From JBCBWG01 sp036804185 (lineage in GTDB: Bacteria; Pseudomonadota; Alphaproteobacteria; Rhizobiales; Hyphomicrobiaceae), in contig JBHJOC010000017.1 of the NCBI GenBank assembly GCA_050330095.1, positions 1 to 60,562 of the forward strand: 60,562 nucleotides of DNA, in the 5' to 3' direction. Positions 9,154 to 17,971 of this stretch are shown piece by piece. Each line of letters opens with the position of its first letter. The first letter of the stretch is position 1. A program made the position numbers and the translations under genes. The notes under the pieces are model-generated. The model was not told where the DNA came from. It did no database searches and saw only the letters and a list, made by a program, of their open reading frames with translations.

Positions 9154-10761
9154 ATGCCCGAGACCAACACCGAAACCGCCCCAGCCGTGGCTAGTCCCAA
9201 GCCCCATCCCTCCGTAAGCGACACCGACCGCGTGCTGATCTTCGACACGACGCTTCGCGATGGCGAGCAATGTCCAGGCGCAACGATGACGCTCGACGAG
9301 AAGCTCCAAATCGCTGACTTGCTTGATGAAATGGGTGTCGACATCATTGAGGCCGGCTTCCCGATCGCGTCTGACGGTGATTTCGAGGCGGTCTCCCTGA
9401 TCGCTGAGCGGATGCAGAACGCCGTTGTCGCTGGCCTCAGCCGTGCCGGTGAGCGGGACATCGAGCGCTGCGCCGAGGCTGTCCGCAAGGCGCGCCGGCC
9501 ACGCATCCACACGTTCCTCTCGACGTCGCCGATTCATATGAAGTTCAAGCTGCAAAAAGAGCCGGAAGAGGTGCGCCACATGGTGCACCGTTCGGTCACC
9601 CAGGCACGCAACCTCTGCGACGATGTCGAGTGGTCCGCCGAGGACGGCACGCGCACCGAGTTCGATTTCCTGTGCCAATGCATCGACACGGCCATCAAGG
9701 CTGGGGCGACGACGATCAACGTGCCCGACACGGTCGGCTACACGACGCCTGAGGAGCACTTCGATCTGTTCAAGCGGCTGCGCGAGACGATCCCTGACGC
9801 CGACAAGGTGATCTTCTCAGTGCACTGCCACAACGACCTTGGGATGGCCGTCGCCAATGCGCTCGCTGGTGTCAGAGCAGGTGCCCGCCAGATCGAGTGC
9901 ACCGTGAACGGGATCGGCGAGCGGGCAGGGAACGCGGCCCTCGAAGAGATCGTGATGGCGATCAAGACGCGTCGCGACGTGCTGCCCTATACGACTGGGG
10001 TGGATACCACGATGCTCAACCGCGCCTCGCGCCTCGTCTCGGCGGCGACGTCCTTTCCGGTCCAGTACAACAAAGCGATCGTTGGCCGGAATGCGTTCGC
10101 GCACGAGAGCGGCATCCATCAGGACGGCATGCTGAAGCACACCCAGACTTATGAGATCATGACGCCCGAGAGCGTTGGCGTCAGCAAGACGTCGCTCGTC
10201 ATGGGCAAGCATTCGGGACGCAATGCCTTTCGAACCAAGTTGACCGAACTTGGCTACAAGCTCGGCGAGAACGCGCTCGAGGACGCATTCGTGCGTTTCA
10301 AGAGCTTGGCGGATCGAAAGAAGGTGATCTACGACGAAGACATCGAGGCGCTTGTCGACGAAGGCATTGCAACAGCGCAGGATCGGATCACGGTTGTCTC
10401 GCTGACGGTCATCGCGGGAACGCAGGGTCCTCAATCGGCGACCTTGACGCTCGATCTCGACGGCAAGCACCAGACTGTTCAGGCGACGGGCAACGGCCCT
10501 GTCGATGCGACCTTCAATGCGATCAAGTCCATTGTCCCGCATGAGGCAACGCTCGAACTCTACCAAGTCCACGCCGTCACCGAGGGCACGGATGCCCAGG
10601 CTGAAGTCTCGGTCCGCCTGTCTGAAGCTGGCCGTGCCGTCACTGGGCGGGCTGCTGACCCCGATACACTCGTTGCATCGGCAAAAGCCTACATCGCCTG
10701 CTTGAACAAGCTCTTGCTGAAACGGACGCGGGGCGCGCCGGCGCAGCATTACGTGGGTTGA
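9154..10761 (+). CDS. leuA: 2-isopropylmalate synthase
   Basis: 535 residues. It catalyses the first committed step of leucine synthesis, acetyl-CoA plus 2-oxoisovalerate to 2-isopropylmalate. The catalytic TIM barrel starts with FDTTLRDGEQCPG (about 30-42; Arg35/Asp36), and the divalent-metal site includes HCHND at 224-228. NGIGERAGN follows, as in the LeuA family, and separates it from homocitrate or citramalate synthases only weakly. The C-terminal regulatory (leucine-binding) domain covers about 400-520. It is a stand-alone gene with a hairpin terminator 20 bases after its stop and a possible Leu-rich leader upstream. Confidence 0.96.
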   Translation: MPETNTETAPAVASPKPHPSVSDTDRVLIFDTTLRDGEQCPGATMTLDEKLQIADLLDEMGVDIIEAGFPIASDGDFEAVSLIAERMQNAVVAGLSRAGERDIERCAEAVRKARRPRIHTFLSTSPIHMKFKLQKEPEEVRHMVHRSVTQARNLCDDVEWSAEDGTRTEFDFLCQCIDTAIKAGATTINVPDTVGYTTPEEHFDLFKRLRETIPDADKVIFSVHCHNDLGMAVANALAGVRAGARQIECTVNGIGERAGNAALEEIVMAIKTRRDVLPYTTGVDTTMLNRASRLVSAATSFPVQYNKAIVGRNAFAHESGIHQDGMLKHTQTYEIMTPESVGVSKTSLVMGKHSGRNAFRTKLTELGYKLGENALEDAFVRFKSLADRKKVIYDEDIEALVDEGIATAQDRITVVSLTVIAGTQGPQSATLTLDLDGKHQTVQATGNGPVDATFNAIKSIVPHEATLELYQVHAVTEGTDAQAEVSVRLSEAGRAVTGRAADPDTLVASAKAYIACLNKLLLKRTRGAPAQHYVG

Positions 10762-10781
10762 CGGCCACGTCGCAACGGCCG

Positions 10782-10812
10782 CACCGCCGAGATGCGTCGG
10801 CGGTGTGGTTGC
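10782..10812 (+). terminator. Probable rho-independent terminator of leuA
   Basis: CACCGCCGA (10782-10790) and TCGGCGGTG (10797-10805) form a perfect 9-bp G+C-rich stem with a 6-base loop. The following tract, TGGTTGCTTT, is only moderately T-rich. It lies 20 bases after the leuA stop. Confidence 0.6.
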
Positions 10813-11377
10813 TTTACTGAAGCCGAACAAGTGTCCCCGCATGGGACACTGACGCAATTCCTCCAAGCCCATCGTACTGAAAACTGGCGTTGACCGGCGG
10901 GCCGCACGTCGTCGACCGCCCCATTTGAAGGGAAGCCACGGCAAGTCGCGTGTTGCGGTTGGCGTGCACAGGCGCGAGGCGCATGGTGGTGCGTCTCAAT
11001 TGCAGGGCGGCAGTGGTTCGGCGCGGCGAAGGCGGTCGATTGGAAAACAGTCATTCCGAATTGAGCGAAGCTCATCACCAAATCGCACGTGTGTCCCGTT
11101 TCTGAATTCCCGACCCGGTGCGCTGCACGCTCTCATCGGCACTTCGGAAACAATGAGACACGCGCAGAGTCAATGGCTTAGTGTGGCGCGAGTCTCGCAG
11201 TTGCCGACTATGAACTTGGCCGGAGTGTCGGTCGGCAATTGCGAGGCACTACACAAGCGTTGATCAAGTTCGAGGCTGCCGTGCCATGCAAACGGCACCG
11301 GAGTTGCAAATCCGAGGTCGCGACGGAGCTGTCGGGCATGGTCACATGGCCGCTGACAGGGTCTTGGTAGTGCAGGC

Positions 11378-11404
11378 GCGTGCGCTGAAGAGACTGGCGC
11401 ACGC
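11378..11404 (+). other. Hairpin in the mreB leader
   Basis: GCGTGCGC (11378-11385) and GCGCACGC (11397-11404) are a perfect 8-bp inverted repeat around 11 bases, ending 41 bases before the mreB ATG. No T tract follows. It could be an operator, a leader structure or chance. Confidence 0.35.
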
Positions 11405-11445
11405 TCGATGCTGTGTGAGTCCCCAGGGATTAAAGGACGCAAACG

Positions 11446-12483
11446 ATGTTGAGCGGCGTCGGCAGTCTGTTTTCCGACGACATTTCGATCGATCTTGGAA
11501 CGTCGAACACGCTTGTGCATGTCCGCGGACGGGGCACTGTGATCGACGAGCCGTCCGTCGTCGCAATTCGCACCCGCAATGGCGTGCGCGAGGTTCTGGC
11601 CGTTGGCACTGTTGCAAAGCAGATGCTGGGGCGGACACCGGAATCGATCGAAACCATAAGACCACTGCGCGATGGCGTTATTGCCGACTTCATCGCGACG
11701 GAGGAGATGCTGCGGCAATTCATCAAGCGCACCAAGCGGATGTTTGGCTTGGTGAAGCCGCGCATTCTGATCTGCGTCCCTGCCGGCGCTACGCCGGTGG
11801 AGCGCCGCGCGGTGTTTGAAACGGCCGTCAGCGCCGGCGCGCGCAAGGTTTACCTGATCGAGGAGCCCGTTGCGGCAGCGATCGGCGCCGGGCTGCCGGT
11901 CGATGATCCGTCAGGGCTGATGGTTCTCGATATCGGCGGCGGGACCACGGACATCGCCGTTCTCTCACTTGGTGGTGTCGTTCAGGCGCGTTCGCTGCGC
12001 TGTGCCGGCAACGCCTTCGACGAAGCCATCATTCGCTATGTGCGCCGGCGCCATCAGCTGTTGATCGGCGAGGCCAATGCCGAGCGCATCAAGATCGAAG
12101 CGGGCACCGCGGTCGCCCAGCTCAACGGCCGCGACGCAGAGATCCACATTCGCGGACGTGATCTGCGCCAGGGCCGGCCAAAATCGATCGTCCTGACGCC
12201 GAGCCATATTGCCGAAGCCCTTGAGGACCCAATCGAGGAGATCGCCGAGTTCGTCCAGCGTTCGCTCGAGGACCTGCCGCCCGAGGTTTCGACCGATGTT
12301 TGCGAGACCGGCATCTATATGAGTGGCGGCGGCGCGCTGCTCGACAAGCTTGATGTCGAACTCGAGCGCAGGGTCGGGGTCAGGTTCATGATCCCAGAAC
12401 GGCCGATGCAGTGCGTCGTCGATGGTACGGCCGAGGTCTTGCGGACTTTGCCACAACGCGATCATTTACTGATAAAGCCTTGA
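11446..12483 (+). CDS. mreB: Rod-shape determining actin homologue MreB
   Basis: 345 residues of the actin/Hsp70 ATPase fold. The N-terminal phosphate-1 loop reads DLGTSNTLVHV and the phosphate-2 loop DIGGGTTDIAV. The C-terminal MSGGGALLDKLD segment is the adenosine motif. MreB forms membrane-attached filaments that direct the elongation machinery. The ATG at 11446 has AAAGGA upstream. It heads the cluster mreB-mreC-mreD-mrdA-rodA, with a gap of 234 bases before mreC. The length matches MreB of other bacteria. Confidence 0.97.
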   Translation: MLSGVGSLFSDDISIDLGTSNTLVHVRGRGTVIDEPSVVAIRTRNGVREVLAVGTVAKQMLGRTPESIETIRPLRDGVIADFIATEEMLRQFIKRTKRMFGLVKPRILICVPAGATPVERRAVFETAVSAGARKVYLIEEPVAAAIGAGLPVDDPSGLMVLDIGGGTTDIAVLSLGGVVQARSLRCAGNAFDEAIIRYVRRRHQLLIGEANAERIKIEAGTAVAQLNGRDAEIHIRGRDLRQGRPKSIVLTPSHIAEALEDPIEEIAEFVQRSLEDLPPEVSTDVCETGIYMSGGGALLDKLDVELERRVGVRFMIPERPMQCVVDGTAEVLRTLPQRDHLLIKP

Positions 12484-12717
12484 TGCGGCGCGAACTGTAT
12501 CATCCCTTTAATCGCGCAGAGGCTGGGCCTGAGCCGGAAATGGCTTGGCGCAGGCGGTCAGGGGATGATGCGTGGAACTGGTGATCGGGCATAAATGACG
12601 CAGGCCGGCCGGTGGCGGCGAGTGACGCCATCGAGGTCTGCGGTGCCAACATCGGTCATGGCCGGATGGAGCGTGTGACGCCGTCCAGTTCTAAGGTGCG
12701 AGTTCAAAGGGTGTGCC

Positions 12718-13596
12718 GTGTCAGTTCTGCGTGACGATGCCTTCAGCCGGAGGGGACGGGCCCAGCCTCAGCGCCGCCACGCAGGTGCGCTGATTTTCAT
12801 TCTGATGTTCATTTCGCTCGCGTTGATCGTGCTCTCGCGTCTCGACCACGATATCGTCAAAGGCCTTCGCGCACTGGCGGCGCCCATTCTCGATCCCATC
12901 ATCATCGCGGTCGGCAGCAAGACAGAGCCCGTTCGCCGACTTGGCTCGCGCCTCGACGCGGCGCTTGTCTCGCAGGCAGAAGTTGAGGCGCTGCGCGAAG
13001 AAGTGCAACGCCTCAGGGGTTGGGAATGGCGCGCCCGAGAGCTCGAACGAGAGTTGGCTTTATTGCGCGCGCAGGTTGGCTTTATCGAGCCGCCACCGAT
13101 CCCATTTCTGACTGCGCGCGTCATTGCTGACTCAGCTGGTCCGTTCGCACGCACAGTTCTCCTCAGCGCTGGCCGAGAGCGGGGCGTGCAGCTCGGTCAT
13201 CCTGTCATCAATGCCGATGGTCTGATCGGGCGCGTCGTCGATGTCACGGAGCACGCGGCCCGCGTGCTTTTGATCACGGACGTTAACAGCCAGATCCCGG
13301 TTGTGATTGGCTCGGCGAATGTGCGCGCCATCGCGAGTGGGGATAACGGCAACGGGCTGGTGCTCCGCCACTTGCCGCATGATGCCGAAGCCCCCTCCGG
13401 CAGTTTCGTTGCAACTTCGGGCCTCGACGGGATCTTTCCACCGTCACTGCGGCTTGGCACCCTCGCAACGCGCGATGGGCGCACGATCGTCGAACCAGCG
13501 GCTGAACTCACCAACATCGAGTTCGTCAGCGTCATGCTTTATGAAAGCCCGGTGCAAGACCTCTTGCTCGATACACGCGGCCGGAGGGCACCATGA
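12718..13596 (+). CDS. mreC: Rod-shape determining protein MreC
   Basis: 292 residues from a GTG at 12718, with AAAGGG upstream. A basic N-terminus leads to one membrane helix at about 24-41, then a coiled coil at about 80-112 (VEALREEVQRL...), then the periplasmic double beta-barrel with the family segment NADGLIGRVVDV. MreC links the cytoplasmic MreB filament to PBP2/RodA in the periplasm. It overlaps mreD by 4 bases (ATGA), a sign of translational coupling. Confidence 0.95.
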   Translation: MSVLRDDAFSRRGRAQPQRRHAGALIFILMFISLALIVLSRLDHDIVKGLRALAAPILDPIIIAVGSKTEPVRRLGSRLDAALVSQAEVEALREEVQRLRGWEWRARELERELALLRAQVGFIEPPPIPFLTARVIADSAGPFARTVLLSAGRERGVQLGHPVINADGLIGRVVDVTEHAARVLLITDVNSQIPVVIGSANVRAIASGDNGNGLVLRHLPHDAEAPSGSFVATSGLDGIFPPSLRLGTLATRDGRTIVEPAAELTNIEFVSVMLYESPVQDLLLDTRGRRAP

Positions 13597-14162
13597 TGGT
13601 GGCCGGCCTCGGCGATACTGCGGGTTCCACTCGCCGGGCCAAACGGGCGAGTCAGCGCGCCGTCGTCACGCCCGTGATGCTCCTGGCGTTCGCTGTATTT
13701 ATTGCGATCTTGCCCTGGGGGCTGCCGAGCGGAGCGCGGTACGTTATGCCCATGCTGCCTTATGCTGTGATCCATTACTTCACAACCAATGCGCGCGGCC
13801 TGATGCCATCATGGCTGATCTTCTTGGCCGGACTGACGATCGATGTGGCAACGCAAGGGCCGCTCGGGTTGTGGCCGCTTGTGTTCCTCACTGGAAAACT
13901 GTTGGCGATCAACCTGTCAGGGTCGCTTGGCGCGACGAGCTTCAAACGCGTGCTCGGATATGCTGTGACGCTCGTGCTGCTTGCCGGGCTACAGTGGGGG
14001 GCGACGTCGCTCTACTTCCTCGAACCTGTTGATGGGATGCCGTTTTTTGAGGCTTCAATGGTCCTCGTGTTCGCCTATCCCCTCGTCGCACTGTTCGGAA
14101 GAGACAGGTCCAGGTCCGAAAGCACACCGGCCAGCGCCGCTTTGGGACGGGCGACCTCTTGA
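13593..14162 (+). CDS. mreD: Rod-shape determining protein MreD
   Basis: 189 residues, almost all hydrophobic, with about five membrane helices, as in MreD. The segment LTIDVATQGPLGLWPL matches the conserved region after helix 2. The N-terminal 30 residues are basic and probably cytoplasmic. MreD is an inner-membrane partner of MreC; its biochemical role is not well known. The start overlaps mreC and its TGA overlaps the next ATG by one base, so mreC, mreD and mrdA appear translationally coupled. Confidence 0.92.
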   Translation: MMVAGLGDTAGSTRRAKRASQRAVVTPVMLLAFAVFIAILPWGLPSGARYVMPMLPYAVIHYFTTNARGLMPSWLIFLAGLTIDVATQGPLGLWPLVFLTGKLLAINLSGSLGATSFKRVLGYAVTLVLLAGLQWGATSLYFLEPVDGMPFFEASMVLVFAYPLVALFGRDRSRSESTPASAALGRATS

Positions 14163-16027
14163 TGTTCAGCGAGACCGCACGCGAAGACAGTGAGAGCGGT
14201 GCGCGTTTCACGCGCCGCGCGCTTGTGCTCACCGGCTTGCAGGCCATTGGCTTCGGCGTGCTTGGCGCACGCCTCTACCAGCTTCAGGTCATGGAGCAGA
14301 ACCGCTTTGCACCGCTCGCCGCATCGAACCGTCACGCCGCCCAGGTCCTGGCGCCGATCCGCGGCTTGATCTACGACCGCAGCGGCCGCGTTCTTGCAGA
14401 AAATGTCGAGAGCTTCAGGCTGATCATGACGCCGTCGCTGGCGCCTGATCCGGGCATGGTTCTGTCGCGGATCGCAACGCTCGTGCCGCTCGATGCCAGT
14501 GAACGCGACAAGCTGCTTGCACGGATCCGCCGCCAAAGCCCCAACACGCGCGTCGTGGTCCTCGAAGACCTCACATTCGAGGACATTGCCCGGGTCGGCG
14601 TTCTGTCGCCACAGCTGCCCGGCATCGAATCCGAGATGGTCGGGCGCCGGCGCTACCACCGTGGCGATGCGATGGGCCATCTCGTTGGACACGTCGGCGG
14701 CGTGACCCGCTTGGCACTTGATGACGATCCCGTGCTGCGCGTCGCAGGCTTCAGGGTCGGGCGAATTGGCGTCGAACATGCGCTCGAACATGTGCTGCGC
14801 GGCAAACGGGGGCACGTACGCCGCGAGGTCGACGCCCGCGGGCGTGTCGTCAATGAGCTCGATCGGGTTGAGCCGGAGCGTGGCCTCGATGTCGTCCTCA
14901 CCGTCGATACCGAACTTCAAGAGCGCGTTCTTGCACAACTCTCGCGCGTCAAGCGCGGTGCAGCCGCCGTGCTGAAGGTCGACACAGGGCGCGTCCTCGC
15001 GCTCGCAAATTGGCCGTCGGCTGACGTAACCGAACTCGGTGACAACGTTTCGCGGCAGCGTCTGCAAAGTCTTGCCAACCGTCAGGATGCAGCGCTTCTC
15101 GACCGCACGATCCGCGGCCTCTATCCGCCCGGGTCGACATTCAAGATGGTGACCGCGCTAGCCGGGCTCGAGGCAGGCGTCGTACAGCTCGGTGAGAAGA
15201 TTGCGTGCGAAGGCACCTATCACTTTCACGGGCAGCAATATCGGTGTTGGAATCGGCGCGGACACGGCCCTTGCGACTTGCACCGCGCACTCCGCGAGAG
15301 CTGCGACGTCTACTTTTACGAGCTCGCGCGTCGCCTTGGCATCGAACGGCTTGCCGACATGGCCCGGCGCCTCGGGCTCGGGCAGGTCTACGACGGTCTC
15401 GGCTTGTCGTTCCAGGCGCAAGGCATTGTCCCGACGCCCGCCTGGAAGCGCTCACGGTTTGCAACCAACTGGTTCGCCGGCGAGACACTCCATGCAGCGA
15501 TCGGCCAGGGCTACGTCTCGACGACGCCGTTGCAACTCGCAGTCATGACCGCGCGATTGGCAACCGGGCGTGTCGTCACGCCGACGGTGATCGCAAGCGC
15601 CGGCGAGGCAGCGGGAGTGCCAACGTCTCTCCCCGGCCTCGACATCGCGCCAGGCCACCTCGCCGCAGTCCAACGTGCCATGCGGGCCGTCGTCCATGAG
15701 CAGGGTGGCACTGGTAGCAGGGCGCGCCATTCCGGTGGCATCGAGGTTGCTGGCAAAACCGGGACATCACAGGTCACGCGGCTGTCGGCACAGCGCCAGA
15801 ATTCGCTGCTGCGATGGAACCAGCGTGATCATGCGCTGTTCGTCGCCTACTGGCCGGCACGGCGACCCGAGTTCGCGATGTCACTGATCGTCGAGCATGG
15901 AGGCGGCGGGGGTACCGCGGCAGCGCCGCTTGCACGATCAATCATGGAGACCGTCACTGCCTTCGAGCGGGACGCCCGCCCGCCCTTCACGCTTGGCGGT
16001 CGTGATGCGGGGGTCGAGCGTGGTTGA
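14162..16027 (+). CDS. mrdA: Penicillin-binding protein 2 (peptidoglycan transpeptidase)
   Basis: 621 residues from the ATG at 14162, which shares one base with the mreD stop; a TTG three bases earlier is the alternative. A membrane anchor lies at about 20-42, then a pedestal domain and the transpeptidase domain. Active-site motifs are STFK with Ser325, SCD at about 380-382 and KTGT at about 533-536. PBP2 crosslinks new peptidoglycan during cylindrical growth, working with RodA, whose gene follows after 72 bases. The order mreBCD-mrdA-rodA is the classic elongasome cluster. Confidence 0.96.
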   Translation: MFSETAREDSESGARFTRRALVLTGLQAIGFGVLGARLYQLQVMEQNRFAPLAASNRHAAQVLAPIRGLIYDRSGRVLAENVESFRLIMTPSLAPDPGMVLSRIATLVPLDASERDKLLARIRRQSPNTRVVVLEDLTFEDIARVGVLSPQLPGIESEMVGRRRYHRGDAMGHLVGHVGGVTRLALDDDPVLRVAGFRVGRIGVEHALEHVLRGKRGHVRREVDARGRVVNELDRVEPERGLDVVLTVDTELQERVLAQLSRVKRGAAAVLKVDTGRVLALANWPSADVTELGDNVSRQRLQSLANRQDAALLDRTIRGLYPPGSTFKMVTALAGLEAGVVQLGEKIACEGTYHFHGQQYRCWNRRGHGPCDLHRALRESCDVYFYELARRLGIERLADMARRLGLGQVYDGLGLSFQAQGIVPTPAWKRSRFATNWFAGETLHAAIGQGYVSTTPLQLAVMTARLATGRVVTPTVIASAGEAAGVPTSLPGLDIAPGHLAAVQRAMRAVVHEQGGTGSRARHSGGIEVAGKTGTSQVTRLSAQRQNSLLRWNQRDHALFVAYWPARRPEFAMSLIVEHGGGGGTAAAPLARSIMETVTAFERDARPPFTLGGRDAGVERG

Positions 16028-16099
16028 AGATCGCGAACGGCCGAGTTGGATCAATCGAGAACACCAGGTTCCGAGTGAGCTTGCCCATGGTGGAAGACC

Positions 16100-17251
16100 G
16101 TGAACCGTCGCATCACCAACCCTAACGAGCCGGTTTCTCTCGCACGCAAGCTCATCGCCGTGAACTGGCTGATGCTTGCCTTGCTGTGTGCGCTGGCTGC
16201 AGTCGGCCTGATCGCGCTCTATTCGGTGTCCGGGGGGGCGATCGAGCCCTGGGCTGACCGCCAGATCCTGCGGTTCATCTCGGGAATAGCGCTCGTCATC
16301 GTGATCAGCCTGCTACCGATTGCGCTGTGGCTGCGGCTCGCCTACCCAGCCTACGCGCTCGCAATCCTGCTGCTCGCGCTCGTCCCGTTCGTTGGCTTCG
16401 AAGCCATGGGCGCGCGACGTTGGCTCGGCACGCCCGCCTTCAGTCTTCAGCCTTCAGAGCTGATGAAGATTGCGCTCGTTCTCGCGCTTGCCCGGTACTA
16501 CCAGTGGCTGCCCCTGGAGAAGGTGTCGTCGCCGGTCTACGTGGCCCTGCCGACATTCGCAATCCTGCTGCCGGTTGGCCTGACGCTCGAGCAGCCCGAT
16601 CTCGGCACAGCTTTGCTGTTCGCGTTCGTCGGTTTCGGCACTATGTTTCTCGCCGGTGTGAGCTACCTCTATTTCCTGGCGGCCGGCGGACTAGCTGCCG
16701 CCGCTGTTCCCGTCGCCTACGGGTTTCTGCACGACTATCAGAAACGGCGCATCGAGGTGTTCTTCAACCCGGATGGTGACCCGCTCGGCAGCGGGTATCA
16801 CATCACGCAGTCGAAAATTGCGTTCGCCTCAGGTGGGTTATCTGGACAGGGATACATGAAGGGGACCCAGTCCCAGTTGAACTTCCTGCCCGAGAAGCAC
16901 ACCGACTTCATTTTCACGATGATCGGTGAGGAATGGGGCTTCATTGGTGCAGTCAGCGTTCTTGCAATCTACGCAGCGTTGATCCTGACGCTCCTTTACA
17001 TGGCCCTTGCGACCCGAAACCGGTTTGCGCGCCTCCTCATCGCTGGCGCCTCTTTGGGACTTTTCCTTTATCTGTTTATCAATGTTGCGATGGTGACGGG
17101 GCTGGTCCCGGTCGTCGGCGTGCCGCTGCCACTCGTGTCCTATGGCGGAACATCCATGACGACGTTCCTGATCGGTTTTGGGCTCGCGATGTCAGGCTAT
17201 GTTCACCGTGAGGTGGCGTTCCGGCGCCAGGATGTCGGGCCGATCTGGTGA
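16100..17251 (+). CDS. rodA: Peptidoglycan glycosyltransferase RodA
   Basis: 383 residues of the SEDS family (RodA/FtsW/SpoVE) with about ten membrane helices. It polymerises lipid II at the inner membrane together with PBP2. Family landmarks include ARRWLGTPAFSLQPSELMKIA, the EKHTDFIFTMIGEEWGF loop and the C-terminal PLVSYGGTSM. The GTG at 16100 is the best start; the preceding mrdA stop is 72 bases away. Its position after mrdA separates it from ftsW, which usually lies in the division cluster. Confidence 0.95.
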   Translation: MNRRITNPNEPVSLARKLIAVNWLMLALLCALAAVGLIALYSVSGGAIEPWADRQILRFISGIALVIVISLLPIALWLRLAYPAYALAILLLALVPFVGFEAMGARRWLGTPAFSLQPSELMKIALVLALARYYQWLPLEKVSSPVYVALPTFAILLPVGLTLEQPDLGTALLFAFVGFGTMFLAGVSYLYFLAAGGLAAAAVPVAYGFLHDYQKRRIEVFFNPDGDPLGSGYHITQSKIAFASGGLSGQGYMKGTQSQLNFLPEKHTDFIFTMIGEEWGFIGAVSVLAIYAALILTLLYMALATRNRFARLLIAGASLGLFLYLFINVAMVTGLVPVVGVPLPLVSYGGTSMTTFLIGFGLAMSGYVHREVAFRRQDVGPIW

Positions 17252-17273
17252 GGGTCTCATCGGCGGCGGCCCG

Positions 17274-17308
17274 CCGCCAAGCGCCGACCCCGCGGCGGCC
17301 CTTGGCGG
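17274..17308 (+). terminator. Hairpin downstream of rodA
   Basis: CCGCCAAG (17274-17281) and CTTGGCGG (17301-17308) form a perfect 8-bp stem, with GCCG/CGGC able to extend it inside. An overlapping alternative GGCGGC/GCCGCC stem lies at 17262-17278. No T tract follows, so intrinsic termination is uncertain. Confidence 0.4.
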
Positions 17309-17447
17309 AGTTCATCAGAGCCTGCCGGTAACCCGGTCACCCCAAAAATCTGTCCTGTTCCAGCCGGAACAGCGCTGCCGGGCAGACCCCGGCATTCTCC
17401 TCTCATCGGCGGACGGAACCGTCGACACCAACACAGAGGAGACGAAA

Positions 17448-17816
17448 ATGCTTAAGACCCTTACGATTGCAACACTTGCCCTGGCGACGCTGGCTGGTGG
17501 CAACTTCACGTCAACGGCGAACGCGGCATCGGCACTTGCTTCGGTCGGAGCCTCGGCTCAAATCGAGCAGTCTGGCCAAGCCACAAATCTGATCGAGGTC
17601 AGCCGTCGCGGCGGGCATCGCGGTCACTTCCGCGGCGGACATCGCGGTGGGCATCACTTCAAGCGCCACTTCGGCTTCTACAAGCACTATGGACCCCGCT
17701 ACTACGGCCACGCCTACAAGGTCTATGACAGCTGTGGGTATGCCCGGCGGAAGTGGACCCAGACGGGCTCGCAGTCCTGGAAGCGCCGCTACTATGTCTG
17801 CAAGGGCTGGTGGTGA
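17448..17816 (+). CDS. Small secreted His/Gly/Arg-rich protein
   Basis: 122 residues from the ATG at 17448, preceded by GAGGAGA; the frame is open for 270 bases further upstream but without family-like sequence. A signal peptide covers residues 1-26 (cleavage after STANA). The mature part has a basic stretch rich in Gly, His and Arg (GGHRGHFRGGHRGGHH), then a Tyr-rich segment with two cysteines, one in DSCGYA and one in YYVCKGWW at the C-terminus. The cysteines could form one disulfide. The histidine cluster could bind metal, but nothing shows it directly. Small proteins of this type are common in Hyphomicrobiales and have no established function. Confidence 0.75.
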   Translation: MLKTLTIATLALATLAGGNFTSTANAASALASVGASAQIEQSGQATNLIEVSRRGGHRGHFRGGHRGGHHFKRHFGFYKHYGPRYYGHAYKVYDSCGYARRKWTQTGSQSWKRRYYVCKGWW

Positions 17817-17854
17817 TAGCACCGAATTCATGGGCCCGAACGGTTGCCGGGCTG

Positions 17855-17885
17855 ACCCTCCGCGAGGCCTGACCTTGCGGAGGGT
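17855..17885 (+). terminator. Hairpin after the secreted protein gene
   Basis: ACCCTCCGC (17855-17863) and GCGGAGGGT (17877-17885) form a perfect 9-bp stem around a 13-base loop, 38 bases after the stop. The sequence beyond, TGACATTGC, lacks a T run, so this may be a weak terminator or a regulatory repeat for the next gene. Confidence 0.45.
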
Positions 17886-17971
17886 TGACATTGCAGCCCC
17901 TGCGCGCCTGCATCTCAGTCGGCGGTGCTTGATGCACGCCACACACCGATCCGAAAGGTGAGATCTTCGAC

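Larger units (their letters stand above)
10762..11445. other. Intergenic region between leuA and mreB
   Basis: 684 bases. The left part holds the leuA terminator; the right part should hold the mreB promoter and has a strong hairpin at 11378-11404. Small frames on both strands, including a minus-strand reading of about 61 codons ending at 10814, have no recognisable product. A non-coding RNA cannot be excluded by eye. Confidence 0.45.

Noticed and set aside
10814..10999. A 61-codon minus-strand frame after leuA
   Set aside because: It starts at a TTG, has no domain, and overlaps the terminator region of leuA.
14075..15067. A 330-codon minus-strand frame opposite mrdA
   Set aside because: mrdA is unambiguous from its active-site motifs; the antisense frame shows no family signal.
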